From Larix kaempferi (lineage: Eukaryota > Streptophyta > Pinopsida > Pinales > Pinaceae), in NCBI GenBank assembly GCA_027924585.1, contig BSBM01001936.1, positions 392,001 through 456,000 of the forward strand: a stretch of DNA of 64,000 nucleotides, given 5' to 3'. Positions within the stretch are counted from its first letter, which is position 1, and the number at the start of each line of letters is the position of its first letter. Below the pieces are notes generated by a model. The model made no database searches. It saw only the letters and a program-made list of their open reading frames with translations, and was not told the origin of the DNA. Shown in pieces: positions 1-10,590 of this stretch. The translations under genes were made by a program, and so were the position numbers.

Positions 1-683
1 ATTTTTCCTCCCTGTGGTTGTTTGCCCCATCCCACAATCCGTTTTTGGTTGGGAACGTTTTTGGGAAAACCCATGGCCATCTTATTTGTAAATCCCACTG
101 TTTAAAATGTGTATCCCTACCCCCTGTTTGTGCTTACTATGTGAGAGAAGAATATGTTGGGGTATGGGTATGGGTATTCATTGTTTTGGCTTGAGCTTGG
201 AAATAAGCATCCATGGCTCAATTGTAGCTTGATAAACCCAGTTATGGACTGGCTTGGCTCCGATGGAATGATTAATTGGTTGTAAGAGAGTGAATGTCCC
301 CTGTCCTTGTGAGAATCATGCCTAGCTCGGGGGTGGCCTTCGGACGGACTCAGTATAAGCTATCGAAGAGCCTATGGTTGGGTGGAACGTTGCAGCGACA
401 TAGCTAGTTGCTTGGGACAATTGCACAATGAACATGAGTGTTTTCTATCTATGTATTTACTTCTGCAATGCATCAATTTGATGACTGTTTTGATATGCTG
501 GATGGACATGAATTGTGTGTGTGGATTAGTTTTAAATTTCGCTATGCATATTGCCTAATTTGTATCTGCACACCAATGTTTAAATTGTTATGATTTTAAT
601 TAGTGGGCTGAGTGTTATGAAATGCCCAGATTTTAGTGCCATGTTCCCTGCCTTGCATTGGGTCAGCAGGTGGGTATATTACA
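1..683 (+). repeat. E1 5' LTR, 3' part only
   Basis: This segment matches 9899-10590 almost base for base. The right copy carries an 11-base local duplication near 10510-10530 and scattered substitutions. The LTR ends in ATTACA at 683. One copy of a hairpin module lies near 228 (GATAAACCCAG, then ACTGGCTTGGC). The same module forms arrays at 4863-5335. Confidence 0.88.
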
Positions 684-686
684 TTT

Positions 687-698
687 TGGTATCAGAGC
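687..698 (+). other. E1 primer-binding site (initiator tRNA-Met)
   Basis: TGGTATCAGAGC is the canonical complement of the 3' end of plant initiator tRNA-Met. It begins three bases after the LTR end, which fixes both the LTR boundary and the plus-strand orientation. Confidence 0.93.
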
Positions 699-840
699 TG
701 CTGGTTGCAGCATTGGGCCTTTATGGGGCTACCTATCATAGTTGCAGAGGTAAGGTTACCTTCGGCTGGGCAACAGTCATCACAGGAAAAGAAGGAACTC
801 AGAAATTGTTTCAAGTGTTTTTGAAAATTTTTGTTTAAGT

Positions 841-1531
841 CAGTTTCGGGAAGTCATCCTGAAACTGCGGAAAGATTCCGTGAATCGTTCCGCAACGCGG
901 AAGAATTCGGGAATTCGTTCCGAAATTTGCGGAAGAGTTCCGCGAACCACCCTGAAATTGCGGAAGGAATTCTCTTCCGAAATTGCGGAAGGAATTCTCT
1001 TCCGAAACTGCGGAAGGATTCCACGAGTTGTTCCGCAACGCAGAAGAATTCGGCAAACTGCTTCGAAACAGCGGAAAATTTTTCTAAGTGTTCGGCATCG
1101 AAAGGAAATTTTCGGAAGGAATTCTCTTCCGAAATTGCGGAAGGAATTCTCTTCCGAAATTGCGGAAGGAATTCTCTTCCAAAACTGCGAAAGGATTCCG
1201 CAAGTCGTCCCGCAATCGCGGAAGAGTTCAACGAATCGTTCTGCAACTGCGGAAGAGTTTGGAGAATTGTTCTGCAACTGCGGAAGACTTCGGCGAATCA
1301 TTCCGCAATTGCGGAAGAGTTCAGCCAATCGTCCTGCAACTGCGGAAGACTTCGGCAAACCGCTCTAAAACTGCGGAAGGAATTCTCTTCCGAAACCGCG
1401 GAAGGAATTCTCTTCCGAAACTGCGGAAGCATTCGGCAAATTGCTCCGCAACTGCGGAAGCATTCAGCGAATTGCTCCGCAACTGCGGAAGCGTTCAGCA
1501 AACCGCCCCGCAACTGCGGCAAGATTTCTTA
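841..1531 (+). repeat. Array of GC-rich palindromic repeats in the E1 internal region
   Basis: Interleaved units of about 25 bases (centred on GGAAGGAATTCTCTTCC) and about 31 bases (GCGGAAGCATTCAGC, then GAATTGCTCCGCAACT) fill the tract. Most junctions form a short inverted repeat, TTCCGCA-NN-TGCGGAA or TTCCGAAATTGCGGAA, so single strands could fold into a chain of hairpins. Long reading frames (up to 233 codons) are open in several frames on both strands because the units lack stop codons. Neither period is a multiple of three, so the frames switch between units. This argues against a conserved protein and for a structural repeat. It fills most of the space between primer site and 3' LTR, where gag would normally begin. 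Confidence 0.85.
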
Positions 1532-1625
1532 AAAAAAAAAAAAAAAAAAAACGAGGGCACTGCCCTCGACCCGCCCTCAACGGGGCAAGCCCCCTTGACC
1601 CCCATCGTTCCCCGAAAGACAGTCG
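1531..1625 (+). other. 21-base poly(A) followed by GC-rich inverted repeats
   Basis: An uninterrupted A run (1531-1551) abuts CGAGGGCACTGCCCTCG (1552-1568), an almost perfect palindrome, then a second GC-rich segment (CAACGGGGCAAGCCCCC). This stands out from the AT-rich surroundings. It could be a processed insertion tail or part of the element's own signals. I cannot tell which. Confidence 0.6.
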
Positions 1626-3410
1626 TTGAAAGTGTGAAATGCATTCTTAGGATGAAGAGCAAGAATTTCATAGAAGGTTGCGGAATCCTTAGTAAGAGTA
1701 ATGGGTTGTAATACCCCTTGTGGAGGATGAAAGGGGAAATTCCTCACCTTAAACTATCTTTGTTTATAGCATAAAAATGGCATAATGAATGTTATATACG
1801 TATGTATATACTAAATTGCTAATTCGTGAGAAGATCATAGCTAATAATTCCTTGTGTGCTTGGTAGGGAACCAAGAAAAGGATCAGCTATGACGTGGAGA
1901 AGGGACCCCATGTCATGCTTGGAAAGGGATAATTTCTTAACTCTGCTATTGCTATTGTTTTTGTATTTTACAAGTTATGGCATAGGAATGCTGGAAATGC
2001 AAGAAGGATAGATAGATAGCATATTGCACAAGTGCATGTGAAAATGTTTTTGCATGTATATGATATTGCATATTGGTAAAAAGTGAGGATTTACATGTGA
2101 AATGAGCCACTTAAGATCAAATGATGGTGGTTGCTAATAATTAAGTTGTGTACGTATTGGTTGTAGGACCAGAGACAACCGAAGCATGGCTAAAGGATGT
2201 GGATGATGATTGTTGCATACAACCTTATGAAGAGAGGATGGTGCAACAAATCCATGATCATGATATTGGAAAAAGGACGGAGTAGCCTTGGTAAGAGGCC
2301 AACTGATCAAGTAACATCAAGCGATGTTAATGACAGCCATGTAGGTAATGGTTATTTATGCTTAGTTGCATGAATGTTGAAGGAGGATTTGGTAAGATCC
2401 CTTCAACTACAGTTAAACTATGATGATTTGGTTTACATGTGGTATTGAGTGCCTAAATGTGAATGTTAACCTACCAAGTATGGTCAAGTGTAGGTAAATG
2501 AAGGCAAGGAGCCTTACACCCTATAGTTTCTAGAAACCTCAATGCATTCATATGAATTCATATCATGCCATTTGTGAATATTGGTTGTGAGTTTAACAAC
2601 CAAAGCAACTGAGGACTTATGGACCTGTCATGGTAGTGCATGCTGTATGTAGTAATCATGGTTAGGCCATAGTATGTTTGAATGCATAGTATTCATGAAA
2701 TCATGCAAGATGGCATTGAAGAGATGTGCATTGAAATATTCAGTAAATGTTGTAAATATGCATGCATGTGTAGGTGCACATGTTGAAATGCATTGTGTGA
2801 ATGCATGGGTATGACATATATATGTTTCAATGCAGTTAGATAATAGATGAAATGGTGGATTATTGCTAATCCTGAGACCATTCCATAAGCTGCTATGAAT
2901 GTAGGAGAAGGACTGCATGAAGAAGGTAGACATGTGATGGGCTACCAGAGCACTATGTTGGAAGGATAGAGCTGCATGGAATGTGAAGTAATGAGTATTT
3001 ACAATTATTTAAATTGCATGGATAGTGTGACTATGTCTTGCAATTTTATTGTGATAATGATGCATATATAGAAATGTATATATACTTCATTGCATTTCAA
3101 ATGTTAAATAGCTGAAGGTGTTTGAATTATTGAGTATTATAATTCTGAGATCACTTCAGTGACTGTTATGGCAATGAATGATTATGTGCGTAGATACTCA
3201 CAACGTGTTTGGCTGATTGAAGTTTCAGTTTTCAGGTAGAAAATTCTTGCGTATGGCAATGAGGATAAGTCCATAGTAAAGACCGAGATCTACCATGTGC
3301 AGAAGCCAAAGGTTATGATTAGGTTCTCATGGTTGTAAATTTATGCACGAAAAAAGTCTGAAAATTGTTTGGTTTAAGTTTATGAGAATAGTCTCATAGT
3401 TGCAAATCTA

Positions 3411-3840
3411 ATTTCTGTAGGAAAACAGATTTACAAATTTCAGATTTGAGAATTGGCTTATAATTGCTAATGACTGTTTGGCTTAGATAGAATTGTGTCA
3501 GAAGGACATGTTATAGGTGGATGTTCATGTATGGTAACAAGGGTGAAACCATAATGGGCAGAGTGATACCACTTACAAGAGCCAAACAATATGAGGAGAG
3601 ACTCATTGCTAAGCAAATCAATTTCTGTCGGAAAACAGATTTACAAATTTCAGATTTGAGAATTGGCTTATAATTGCTAATGATTGTTTGGCTTAGATAG
3701 AATTGTGTCAAGAGGACATGTTATAGGTGGATGTTCATGTATGGTAACAAGGGTGAAACCATAATGGGTAGAGTGATACCACTTACAAGAGCCAAACAAT
3801 ATGAGGAGAGACTCATTGCTAAGCAAATCAATTTCTGTAG
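3411..3840 (+). repeat. 210-base tandem duplication within the E1 LTR
   Basis: ATTTCTGTAGGAAAACAG at 3411 recurs at 3621 with one change, and a third, diverged start lies at 3831. The unit includes GGTGGATGTTCATGTATGG and TGATACCACTTACAAGAGCC. Short reading frames here simply repeat with the unit. Confidence 0.85.
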
Positions 3841-4862
3841 GAGACAGAATTGTAAATTCATATTGAATTTAATTATTAATGCTATTGATTGGTTATGGAA
3901 CAATCATACTTGAAGCTTATTGCTAAATGTTGCTGACTGTTTGGCTATTTGATAAAGTGTGCCAGGATGACACATTGCAGGAAGACCATGTGTGATGGCC
4001 TGCAGAAGCCAAACTAGATGGGAAGGATCCCATGCTTTGGAAATGGGTTTTGGGTGAAACACCATTGTAAATGTTGATAATGTCTCAGCCGAACTGCATG
4101 TTGGTAAAGCATGTGAGTGAGACAGTAAATTATGCCAAGAAGGCATGTGTGGGTTATGGCATGTGAAAAGATTGGGGTGGAAAACTGAAAGACTGTTGAC
4201 TCAGAGAAGGGAGCCCCCATTCTTCGCAAATGAAGAAAATATACATCTGTGAAACGAATGAGTATTCGGTAACCCTAACTAAGGATATACATATCTGGTT
4301 ATTAGATTTAATATGCAAAGCATGTTTTATTATTTCATTATTGTTCCAGACTGCTTGAGTGTGACTAAGGCCTACATGGCTCACATCGGAAAGGGATGCA
4401 TACCTTTCGGGTGATGGGTTATGTTAGGGTTTCAATATTGACTACACCCTAAGGGAATGGATGCATTCCTGGTGTTTCAATACTTGATAGTGAATGTTAT
4501 GAAATATGATTACGATTTTTTAGCAACAATACTGATGAGTCTGCTTATCCTTCTTGTGCTATCAGCTTACACAAATGCAATTTGGTGTTGCACGTAAGAG
4601 GCAAAGTGAAGAAAAGGTGCTCAAGAGGACTGTATGGGCAGTGGTAACCTTTCTACGCTCACACTAAAGGACACTAGAAGAGATGGATAGGCCCGAGGAG
4701 TTGTGTTGCAGAAAAGGGGTATCATCCTTGTATAGTGTGAGTGGGTATTGTGGGGCCATGCTAGCCTGCAGTCAAGTGAGTCACCTATGGAGTTCCTGGA
4801 GGGAACCACTGGATTGCATAAGAGAAGGAGCCACGTAATCATATTATATTGTTCATATTTCC

Positions 4863-5335
4863 TGATAAACCCAGTCGATGTACTGGATTGACAATGGTTG
4901 TTGTATGCCTGATAAACCCAGTCAGTGTACTGGCTTGGCATTGGTTATTTGGGTGTTGTGGCAAAAGGTTGTTGGATGCCTGATAAACCTAGTCGGTGTA
5001 CTGGCTTGGCATGTTGTTAAATTAATGCCTGACAAACCCAGTCAGTGTACTGGCTTGGCATTGGTTACTTGCATGTTGTGGAGGTATTGGTGAAGGGTGT
5101 TATTTCCTGACAAACCCAGTCAGAGAACTGGCTTGGAAATGGTTATTGTATGCTTGATAAACCCAGACGGCATACTGGCTTAGCATACTGATTTTTGAAA
5201 TGCTTGATAAACCCAGTCGGTGTACTAGCTTAGCATACTGATTTTTGAAATGCTTGATAAACCCAGTCGGCGTACTGGCTTAGCAAACTAATTTTTGGGA
5301 TGCCTGATAAACCCAGTTGGTGCACTGGCTTGGCA
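4863..5335 (+). repeat. Hairpin-module array (nine copies)
   Basis: Nine copies of a roughly 29-base module start near 4863, 4911, 4981, 5031, 5109, 5155, 5203, 5257 and 5307. The consensus is GATAAACCCAGT, then CGGTGT, then ACTGGCTTGGC. CCAGT and ACTGG are complementary arms around a six-base loop. Spacing varies from about 46 to 78 bases. Single copies occur at 228, 5868, 10129, 56285 and 56530, all inside LTRs proposed here. Confidence 0.85.
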
Positions 5336-5595
5336 TTGCCTATTCGGATGATGTTGTGGAGCAACATGTGTGCTGGCCAAGCATCCACCCCACAGGTGAT
5401 CCAAGGCTTGTAACGCAGAGAATGAAACCTGTGGAGTAGAGATGAAAATGCACAATACAGATAAGTATTTGTTTTCATTTATTTCTTGTTTGGAATAATG
5501 AAGACTTCAGGTATAAGTCTTATGACAACCAAGCTAATACACTGTTGTTTTTTTGTTGGAAACCTTGGCCATTACAAGAAGCAAGGACCTTGAAA

Positions 5596-5795
5596 GAGCT
5601 ATAAATGCTTGGTAAAGCCAGAGAGTAACTGGTTGGAGCTATAAATGCTTGGTAAAGCCAGAGAGTAATTGGTTGGAGCTATAAATGCTTGGTAAATCCA
5701 GAGAGTAACTGGTTGGGACCTATAAAATTCTCAGTAAAGCCAGAGAGTAACTGGTTGGGCGCTATAAAATTCTTGGTAAATTCAAAGAATAGTTG
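5596..5795 (+). repeat. 40-base tandem repeat, about five copies
   Basis: The unit ATAAATGCTTGGTAAAGCC then AGAGAGTAACTGGTTGG begins at 5601, 5641 and 5681, and continues in diverged form at about 5721 and 5763. It also places CCAG and CTGG as facing arms, so it is probably a variant of the module at 4863-5335. Confidence 0.8.
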
Positions 5796-6109
5796 GTGGG
5801 AACATTAACCACTTGATGTTGTGGAGCAGCCAGCGTGCTGGCCAAACATTCTCTTAAACAATTAATAAAACCAGTCAGCGTACTGGCTTGGCATTGCCTA
5901 TTCGAATGGTTGTGGAGTAGCCTGCGTGCTGGCCCAACATTCATTATTGTATCCACGGGAAATCCAATACTTGGAGAGCAAATAAGGATCCTATGGAATA
6001 AAGTGAAGACATCCAATACAGATAAGTATTTGGTTATCTTACAACTTCTTGCTTATGAATATACATGTGTATATGATTTTATTATGATTTTCTCAAACTC
6101 TTGTCTAGA

Positions 6110-6114
6110 GATAA
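6110..6114. repeat. E2 target-site duplication, left (GATAA)
   Basis: GATAA directly precedes the E2 LTR start and recurs at 9054-9058 directly after the other LTR. This fixes the element's ends to the base. Confidence 0.9.
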
Positions 6115-6878
6115 TGTAAAATTAGTCACAACAGATCTAATGAACAAGTAAATCAATCACAACAGATGAATATAGAAAATATGGTGTAAAACTGTGCAAA
6201 ACATGCAACAGTGCTCAATATCCCAGAAAGGGTGAATGAATTACAATAGAATACAATGTGAGTGAGCAATTCGAATTGACTAAGTAGGCCATTCGAATCA
6301 CTGAATGGAGTAGCTTGACTCCAACTAGGAGTCATCATCATCAATCGGTGGTGCTCATCAATGCACAAGAACCAGTCATCCAGGTGTCAATCTGAGTGTA
6401 ACTGAGTGTAACAAGTGTAACTGAATGTGTAGCACTGATTAAGGGAAGGAGGCTCAGTGGGGGGCGCATGGGAGGCTAACTGAAGTCAGAACAAGTCATC
6501 TAGTAAATATGGAGGTCCAACAGAAGTGAAACAGTCAGTCGGGAGTGAAACTAGCCTCAAATCAGGGAGAATCGGAGCTAACTGAATGTAACTGAAGTGG
6601 AACTACAGTGGTAGGTGAGAAAGTGCTCCCTTCTCTGGCAGTAGGTGAGAAAGTGCACCCTTCTCTGGAAGTAGGTGAGAAGTGGGCACCTTTCATACTA
6701 GGAGGGCTAAAGAACTGAAGTAAGTGGCTCTCGGGTGCTAGAATAAGGTGGCTAAGCGGTGCTGGAGGCATCAACCTGGTGACTAGGATGCATGCAAAAT
6801 GCATGCAAACCCTAGAATTTGCATGCAAACCCTAATTGCATGCAAGATCCTGAAAAAGATGATGTGGATATCCGAACA
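6115..6878 (-). repeat. E2 3' LTR
   Basis: On the plus strand it runs from TGTAAAATTAG to ATCCGAACA, so it is bounded by TG and CA. It matches 8321-9053, with small length differences in the GTAGGTGAGAAAGTG repeats. Confidence 0.92.
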
Positions 6879-6887
6879 TCCCCCCTC
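6879..6887 (-). other. E2 polypurine tract
   Basis: TCCCCCCTC on the plus strand reads GAGGGGGGA on the coding strand and abuts the 3' LTR, the normal site for plus-strand DNA priming. Between it and the gag stop (6888-7059) I see only a short AT-rich 3' leader. Confidence 0.85.
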
Positions 6888-7059
6888 AAGCTAGACTATG
6901 ATGTGCAAAAAATAATGTGGGGCCCTGGTAACTAAGACCAAAGGTCACCCCAATACAATAATAATCCAAACTAATAACAGTAAATAAACCGAGGAAATGG
7001 GGAAAACCTCATGGGAAAAATACCCCCCCCTCAAAATGAACTGTAACACACCAAAAGAT

Positions 7060-8109
7060 TTAACTGCTCCAAACTAAAATAGATATGTCTGGAGGTATCT
7101 TACTCTTGGGAGTAAATGGATTATGCTCCAAAAACATGTGCTTGAATTCTCCATCAGTGGATGCAAGCGAATGTGGAGACTTTATGAACTTGATCTTCAT
7201 ACCAAAAATGGTGAGAACAAATCTGAAAATATCAGGATGATCCTGGAACCTGTGATTCGAACCAAGTGAGGTAGGAATAGCTCCAATTGGATAAAATAGA
7301 TCTTGAAACTTGAACTTCTTATCAATAGAAGTTAAATCAGCTCCAAAAATAGATGAATGGTTTCTTGAGATCTCCTTTGAACCAACAAGGGTGAGATCAA
7401 AACCAAAATTAGCAAAAAGTGCATGAGAATTGAACTCAAGCGAATGGTAGTGCTCTTCATCTTCATTAAAACTTTGAGAAACTTTGCAAATGATAGAACA
7501 TAAGTATATAGAAGGCATGCAATCAAGGAGGGCGAATGCTTCACCTCCAAAATCAGATTTTACCTCCAAAACATCAAGTAGATCATTATTCTGCATGCCG
7601 ACAAACTCATGTGAAAGAGAGGATTCAAGAACCTCTTCAGAATCTAGAGTATGAGCTTCTTTATCTTGCTTAGAATTCGAAATAGAAGACTTTGAGAGAG
7701 TGAGTTTTGAATCTACAGTTTCTTCTTCATCTTGAACAATTGTTGAGGCCAAGACATGATTGGAAAGAACACATAAGGAGATCTCACTGGGCTTGTTCTC
7801 CAAAAGGCTAGCATGATCCTCTTCTTCCTGCTTTCCAAATTCTCTGTCAAGTTGGACCCATAGATCACTTGGATTTTCAGCAGTCTTACTAAGGTAGTGC
7901 ATACAAGAAGACATAGCAAGACATATTGCTCCAAAAGCTTTGTCACAATCATTGAGCCAATCATTCTCCTCTTCATCGGAATCAAAATCTCTTGTATTAC
8001 CAATGCACATATCAAAAAGACATTGTCTCTTCAAGAGTGCAATCATCTTTGGTTTCCATTCATCATAGTTGAATGGAGTAAGAATATTTTGTGAAGAAGA
8101 AGTCTCCAT
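7060..8109 (-). CDS. Gag-like protein of E2 (349 residues, intact)
   Basis: The start at 8109 (METSSSQN) lies about 200 bases downstream of the primer site and the frame is uninterrupted. Residues of about 10-100 look like the N-terminal domain of plant copia gag proteins (the DUF4219/UBN2 region): FNYDEWKPKMIALLKRQ, then a WLND motif and a long helix with LWVQLDREFG. From about residue 100 the protein turns acidic and serine-rich, without the CCHC zinc knuckle usual in gag, and then becomes a region I do not recognise, rich in aromatic residues. Family knowledge suggests particle assembly in the cytoplasm. The missing knuckle suggests weak or altered RNA binding. The open frame suggests recent insertion or selection. 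Function is inferred only from the N-terminal domain. Confidence 0.7.
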   Translation of the reverse strand: METSSSQNILTPFNYDEWKPKMIALLKRQCLFDMCIGNTRDFDSDEEENDWLNDCDKAFGAICLAMSSCMHYLSKTAENPSDLWVQLDREFGKQEEEDHASLLENKPSEISLCVLSNHVLASTIVQDEEETVDSKLTLSKSSISNSKQDKEAHTLDSEEVLESSLSHEFVGMQNNDLLDVLEVKSDFGGEAFALLDCMPSIYLCSIICKVSQSFNEDEEHYHSLEFNSHALFANFGFDLTLVGSKEISRNHSSIFGADLTSIDKKFKFQDLFYPIGAIPTSLGSNHRFQDHPDIFRFVLTIFGMKIKFIKSPHSLASTDGEFKHMFLEHNPFTPKSKIPPDISILVWSS

Positions 8110-8308
8110 CTTTGCATTAGCGAATTCACATGGAGGAAGTAAGAAATCTACAAATCACACACAAACAAACACTATGTTTTTAGCCTTGCATGCACATGAG
8201 CGAATGCACATGAGATTTTGCAAGCCGCTGCTAAAATATATTGGTGAGAAAAGATTGCTCTCTCTTCATGTAGAACACCTGTAGAAAAGAAATCTTCTCC
8301 CTGCCATG

Positions 8309-8320
8309 GCTCTGATACCA
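8309..8320 (-). other. E2 primer-binding site (initiator tRNA-Met)
   Basis: GCTCTGATACCA is the reverse complement of TGGTATCAGAGC and directly abuts the 5' LTR at 8321. This sets the minus-strand orientation. Confidence 0.93.
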
Positions 8321-9053
8321 TGTAAAATTAGTCACAGCAGATCTAATGAACAAGTAAATCAATCACAACAGGTGAATATAGAAAATATGGTGTAAAACTG
8401 TGCAAAACATGCAGCAGTGCTCAATATCCCAGAAAGGGTGAATGAATTACAATAGAATACAATGTGAGTGAGCAATTCGAATTGACTAAGTAGGCCATTT
8501 GAATCACTGAATGGAGTAGCTTGACTCCAACTAGGAGTCCTCATCATCAATCAGTGGTGCTCATCAATGCACAAGAACCAGTCATCCAGGTGTCAATCTG
8601 AGTCTAACTGAGTGTAACAACTGTAACTGAAGTGTGTAGCACTGATTAAGGGAAGGAGGCTTAGTGGGGGGCGCATGGGAGGCTAACTGAAGTCAGAACA
8701 AGTCATCTAGTAAATCTGGAGGTCCAACGAAAGTGAAACAGTTAGTCGGGAGTGAAACTAGCCTCAAATCAGGGAGAATCGGAGCTAACTGAATGTAACT
8801 GAAGTGGAACTGCAGTGGTAGGTGAGAAAGTGCGCCCTTCTCTGGCAGTATGTGAGAAGTGGGCGCCTTTCATACTAGGAGGGCTAAAGAACTGAAGTAA
8901 GTGGCTCTCGGGTGCTAGAATAAGGTGGCTAAGGTGCTGGAGGCATCAACCTGGTGACTGGGATGCATGCAAAATGCATGCAAACCCTAGAATTTGCATG
9001 CAAACCCTAATTGCATGCAAGATCCTGAAAAAGATGATGTGGATATCCGAATA
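8321..9053 (-). repeat. E2 5' LTR
   Basis: It is the second copy of 6115-6878, starting TGTAAAATTAG and ending ATCCGAATA, where the expected CA has become TA. The GATAA duplication follows at 9054-9058. Confidence 0.92.
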
Positions 9054-10590
9054 GATAAACCCTATGAAAATACACTAAACATGTGAATTAATTCAATGTT
9101 TGAGTGTAGGTATTGCTGGAAGCAAGGAATATGAAAGCATATGGAGGATGCGTGTGGACATATCACTGTCCTAAAGAGCTTAGTATGAGCAGTAATGAAA
9201 GATGGTGCTAGTGGAACTGTGTGGGTCCTAGCAGCCAAAGGATCTGTAAGCAACAATGGGGAAGGGTTCCCTAGTTGAAAGGCATTAGGCAGACCTTAGA
9301 CACTAAAGTGTCATAGCCAAGAAATGGCACGCCAAGTATTCACATTGAAGTGACAGAGGCTAAGGAGCATAGAACCACCAGTGATGGTGTGGCTCTGGAT
9401 TGGAACAAGACTAAGAGGGGGAAAACTCTTACTCTTCTCTTTCCTTTTGACTAATGCATCTTAGAAACAAAGGATTGTTGAGTGCATGTCATAAATGAAA
9501 AAAAAAATTGTGTTTCATTGCTTGAAATGAATTGTGAATGCTGAAATAGTTATTTTCTTGTGAAAGGATGAACATGAATGAGTTCATGTGTATATTGGGA
9601 AAGCATGAAATGTGTGGAAGTCTCATGAGTAAAGCATGAACGTTCCATGTCAATTGGGAAAATAATTGACTAATTTTAATATTGTGATATGCTTGTCCTA
9701 ACAGGAATTGCCATGATAAGTCTCACAGTAAAGACATTGAAAGCCATTCATTACCACTATTACTCGACAAGTGTTGCTGGTGAGAAAAGAGAAGGGCGTT
9801 TTTGTGTTGTATACCAATAGGGAAGAAGAGGAATGGAACGGGGGTTCAATAGAGACCATTTTGGGCTGTGGAAGGCTAATATATTTGGGGAAGAAATCGT
9901 TTTTCCTCCCTGTGGTTGTTTGCCCCATCCCACAATCCGTTTTTGGTTGGGAACGTTTTTGGGAAAAACCATGGCCATCTTATTTGTAAATCCAACTGTT
10001 TAAAATGTGTATCCATGCCCCCTGTTTGTGCTTACTGTGTGAGAAAAGAATATGTTGGGGTATGGGTATGGGTATTCATTGTTTTGGCTTGAGCTTGGGA
10101 ATAAGCATCCATGGCTCAATTGTAGCCTGATAAACCCAGTTATGGAATGGCTTGGCTCCGATGGAATGATTAATTGGTTGTAAGAGAGTGAATGTCCCCT
10201 ATCCTTGTGAGAATCATGCCCAGCTCGGGGGTGGCCTTCGGACGGACTCAGTATAAGCTATCGAAGAGCCTATGGCTAGGTGGAACGTTGCAGCAACATA
10301 GCTAGTTGCTTGGGACAATTGCACAATGAAGATAAGTGTTTTCTGTCTATGTATTTACTTCTCCAATGCATCAATTTGATGATTGTTTTGATATGCTGGA
10401 TGGGCATGAATTGTGTGTGTGGATTAGTTTTAAATTCCGCTATGCATATTGCCTAATTTGTATCTACACACCAATGTTTAAATTCTTATGATTCTAATTA
10501 GTGGGTTGAGTGTTATGAGTGTTATGAAGTGCCCAGATTTTAGTGCCATGTTCCCTGCCTTGCATCGGGTCAACAGGTGGGTATATTACA

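Larger units (their letters stand above)
6115..9053 (-). mobile_element. E2: compact gag-only copia-like LTR retrotransposon, nested in the E1 LTR
   Basis: Two LTRs (6115-6878 and 8321-9053), a reverse-complement Met primer site beside the right LTR, a polypurine tract beside the left LTR and a GATAA duplication define a 2939-base element on the minus strand. It encodes one intact gag-like frame and nothing resembling protease, integrase or RT, so it would need proteins from a helper element. Its LTRs share blocks with E3, for example GGTAGGTGAGAAA and GATGCATGCA, so E2 and E3 are probably one family. Confidence 0.93.
1..10590 (+). mobile_element. E1: non-autonomous LTR retrotransposon with very long proposed LTRs (left end outside window)
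   Basis: Bases 1-683 repeat at about 9899-10590, beginning at the first base of the window, so the left copy must start upstream. The left copy is followed by an initiator-Met primer site. The right copy ends at the same bases and runs into unrelated DNA, as expected for 5' and 3' LTRs of a plus-strand element. I see no gag, protease, RT, RNase H or integrase anywhere between them on the plus strand. The only intact reading frame belongs to the nested minus-strand element E2. E1 would therefore depend on proteins from another element. The LTR end and primer type fit gypsy or copia. Shared motifs with the solo LTR at 55463-57092 favour a chromovirus-like gypsy family, but this is inference. 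Confidence 0.7.
1706..10590 (+). repeat. Proposed E1 3' LTR, interrupted by E2
   Basis: The right end at 10590 is firm because it matches the 5' LTR end. The left end is a proposal. TGTAATACCCC at 1706 closely resembles the start of the solo LTR at 55463 (TGCAATACCCC), follows a weakly purine-rich run (AGTAAGAGTAATGGG), and no other TG start after a convincing polypurine tract is visible up to 9898. Removing E2 and one TSD copy (2944 bases) leaves about 5.9 kb, unusually long for an LTR. Apart from E2's gag I see no gene. The stretch holds the tandem repeats listed separately and otherwise unstructured AT-rich DNA. Confidence 0.5.

Noticed and set aside
687-698. tRNA gene fragments at the primer sites (also 8309, 20614, 43285)
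   Set aside because: Only the 12 bases complementary to the tRNA 3' end are present, as expected for primer-binding sites.
590-838. 82-codon frame crossing the E1 LTR end and primer site
   Set aside because: It spans the LTR boundary, has no family resemblance, and an overlapping frame is equally open.
831-1532. Long open frames on both strands (up to 233 codons)
   Set aside because: They arise from stop-free palindromic units of 25 and 31 bases. The reading frame changes between units and overlapping frames are equally open.
4863-5335. CRISPR-like array (repeats of about 29 bases with unequal spacers)
   Set aside because: The setting is an LTR in a eukaryotic genome. Repeats are diverged, spacing is irregular, and no cas genes exist.
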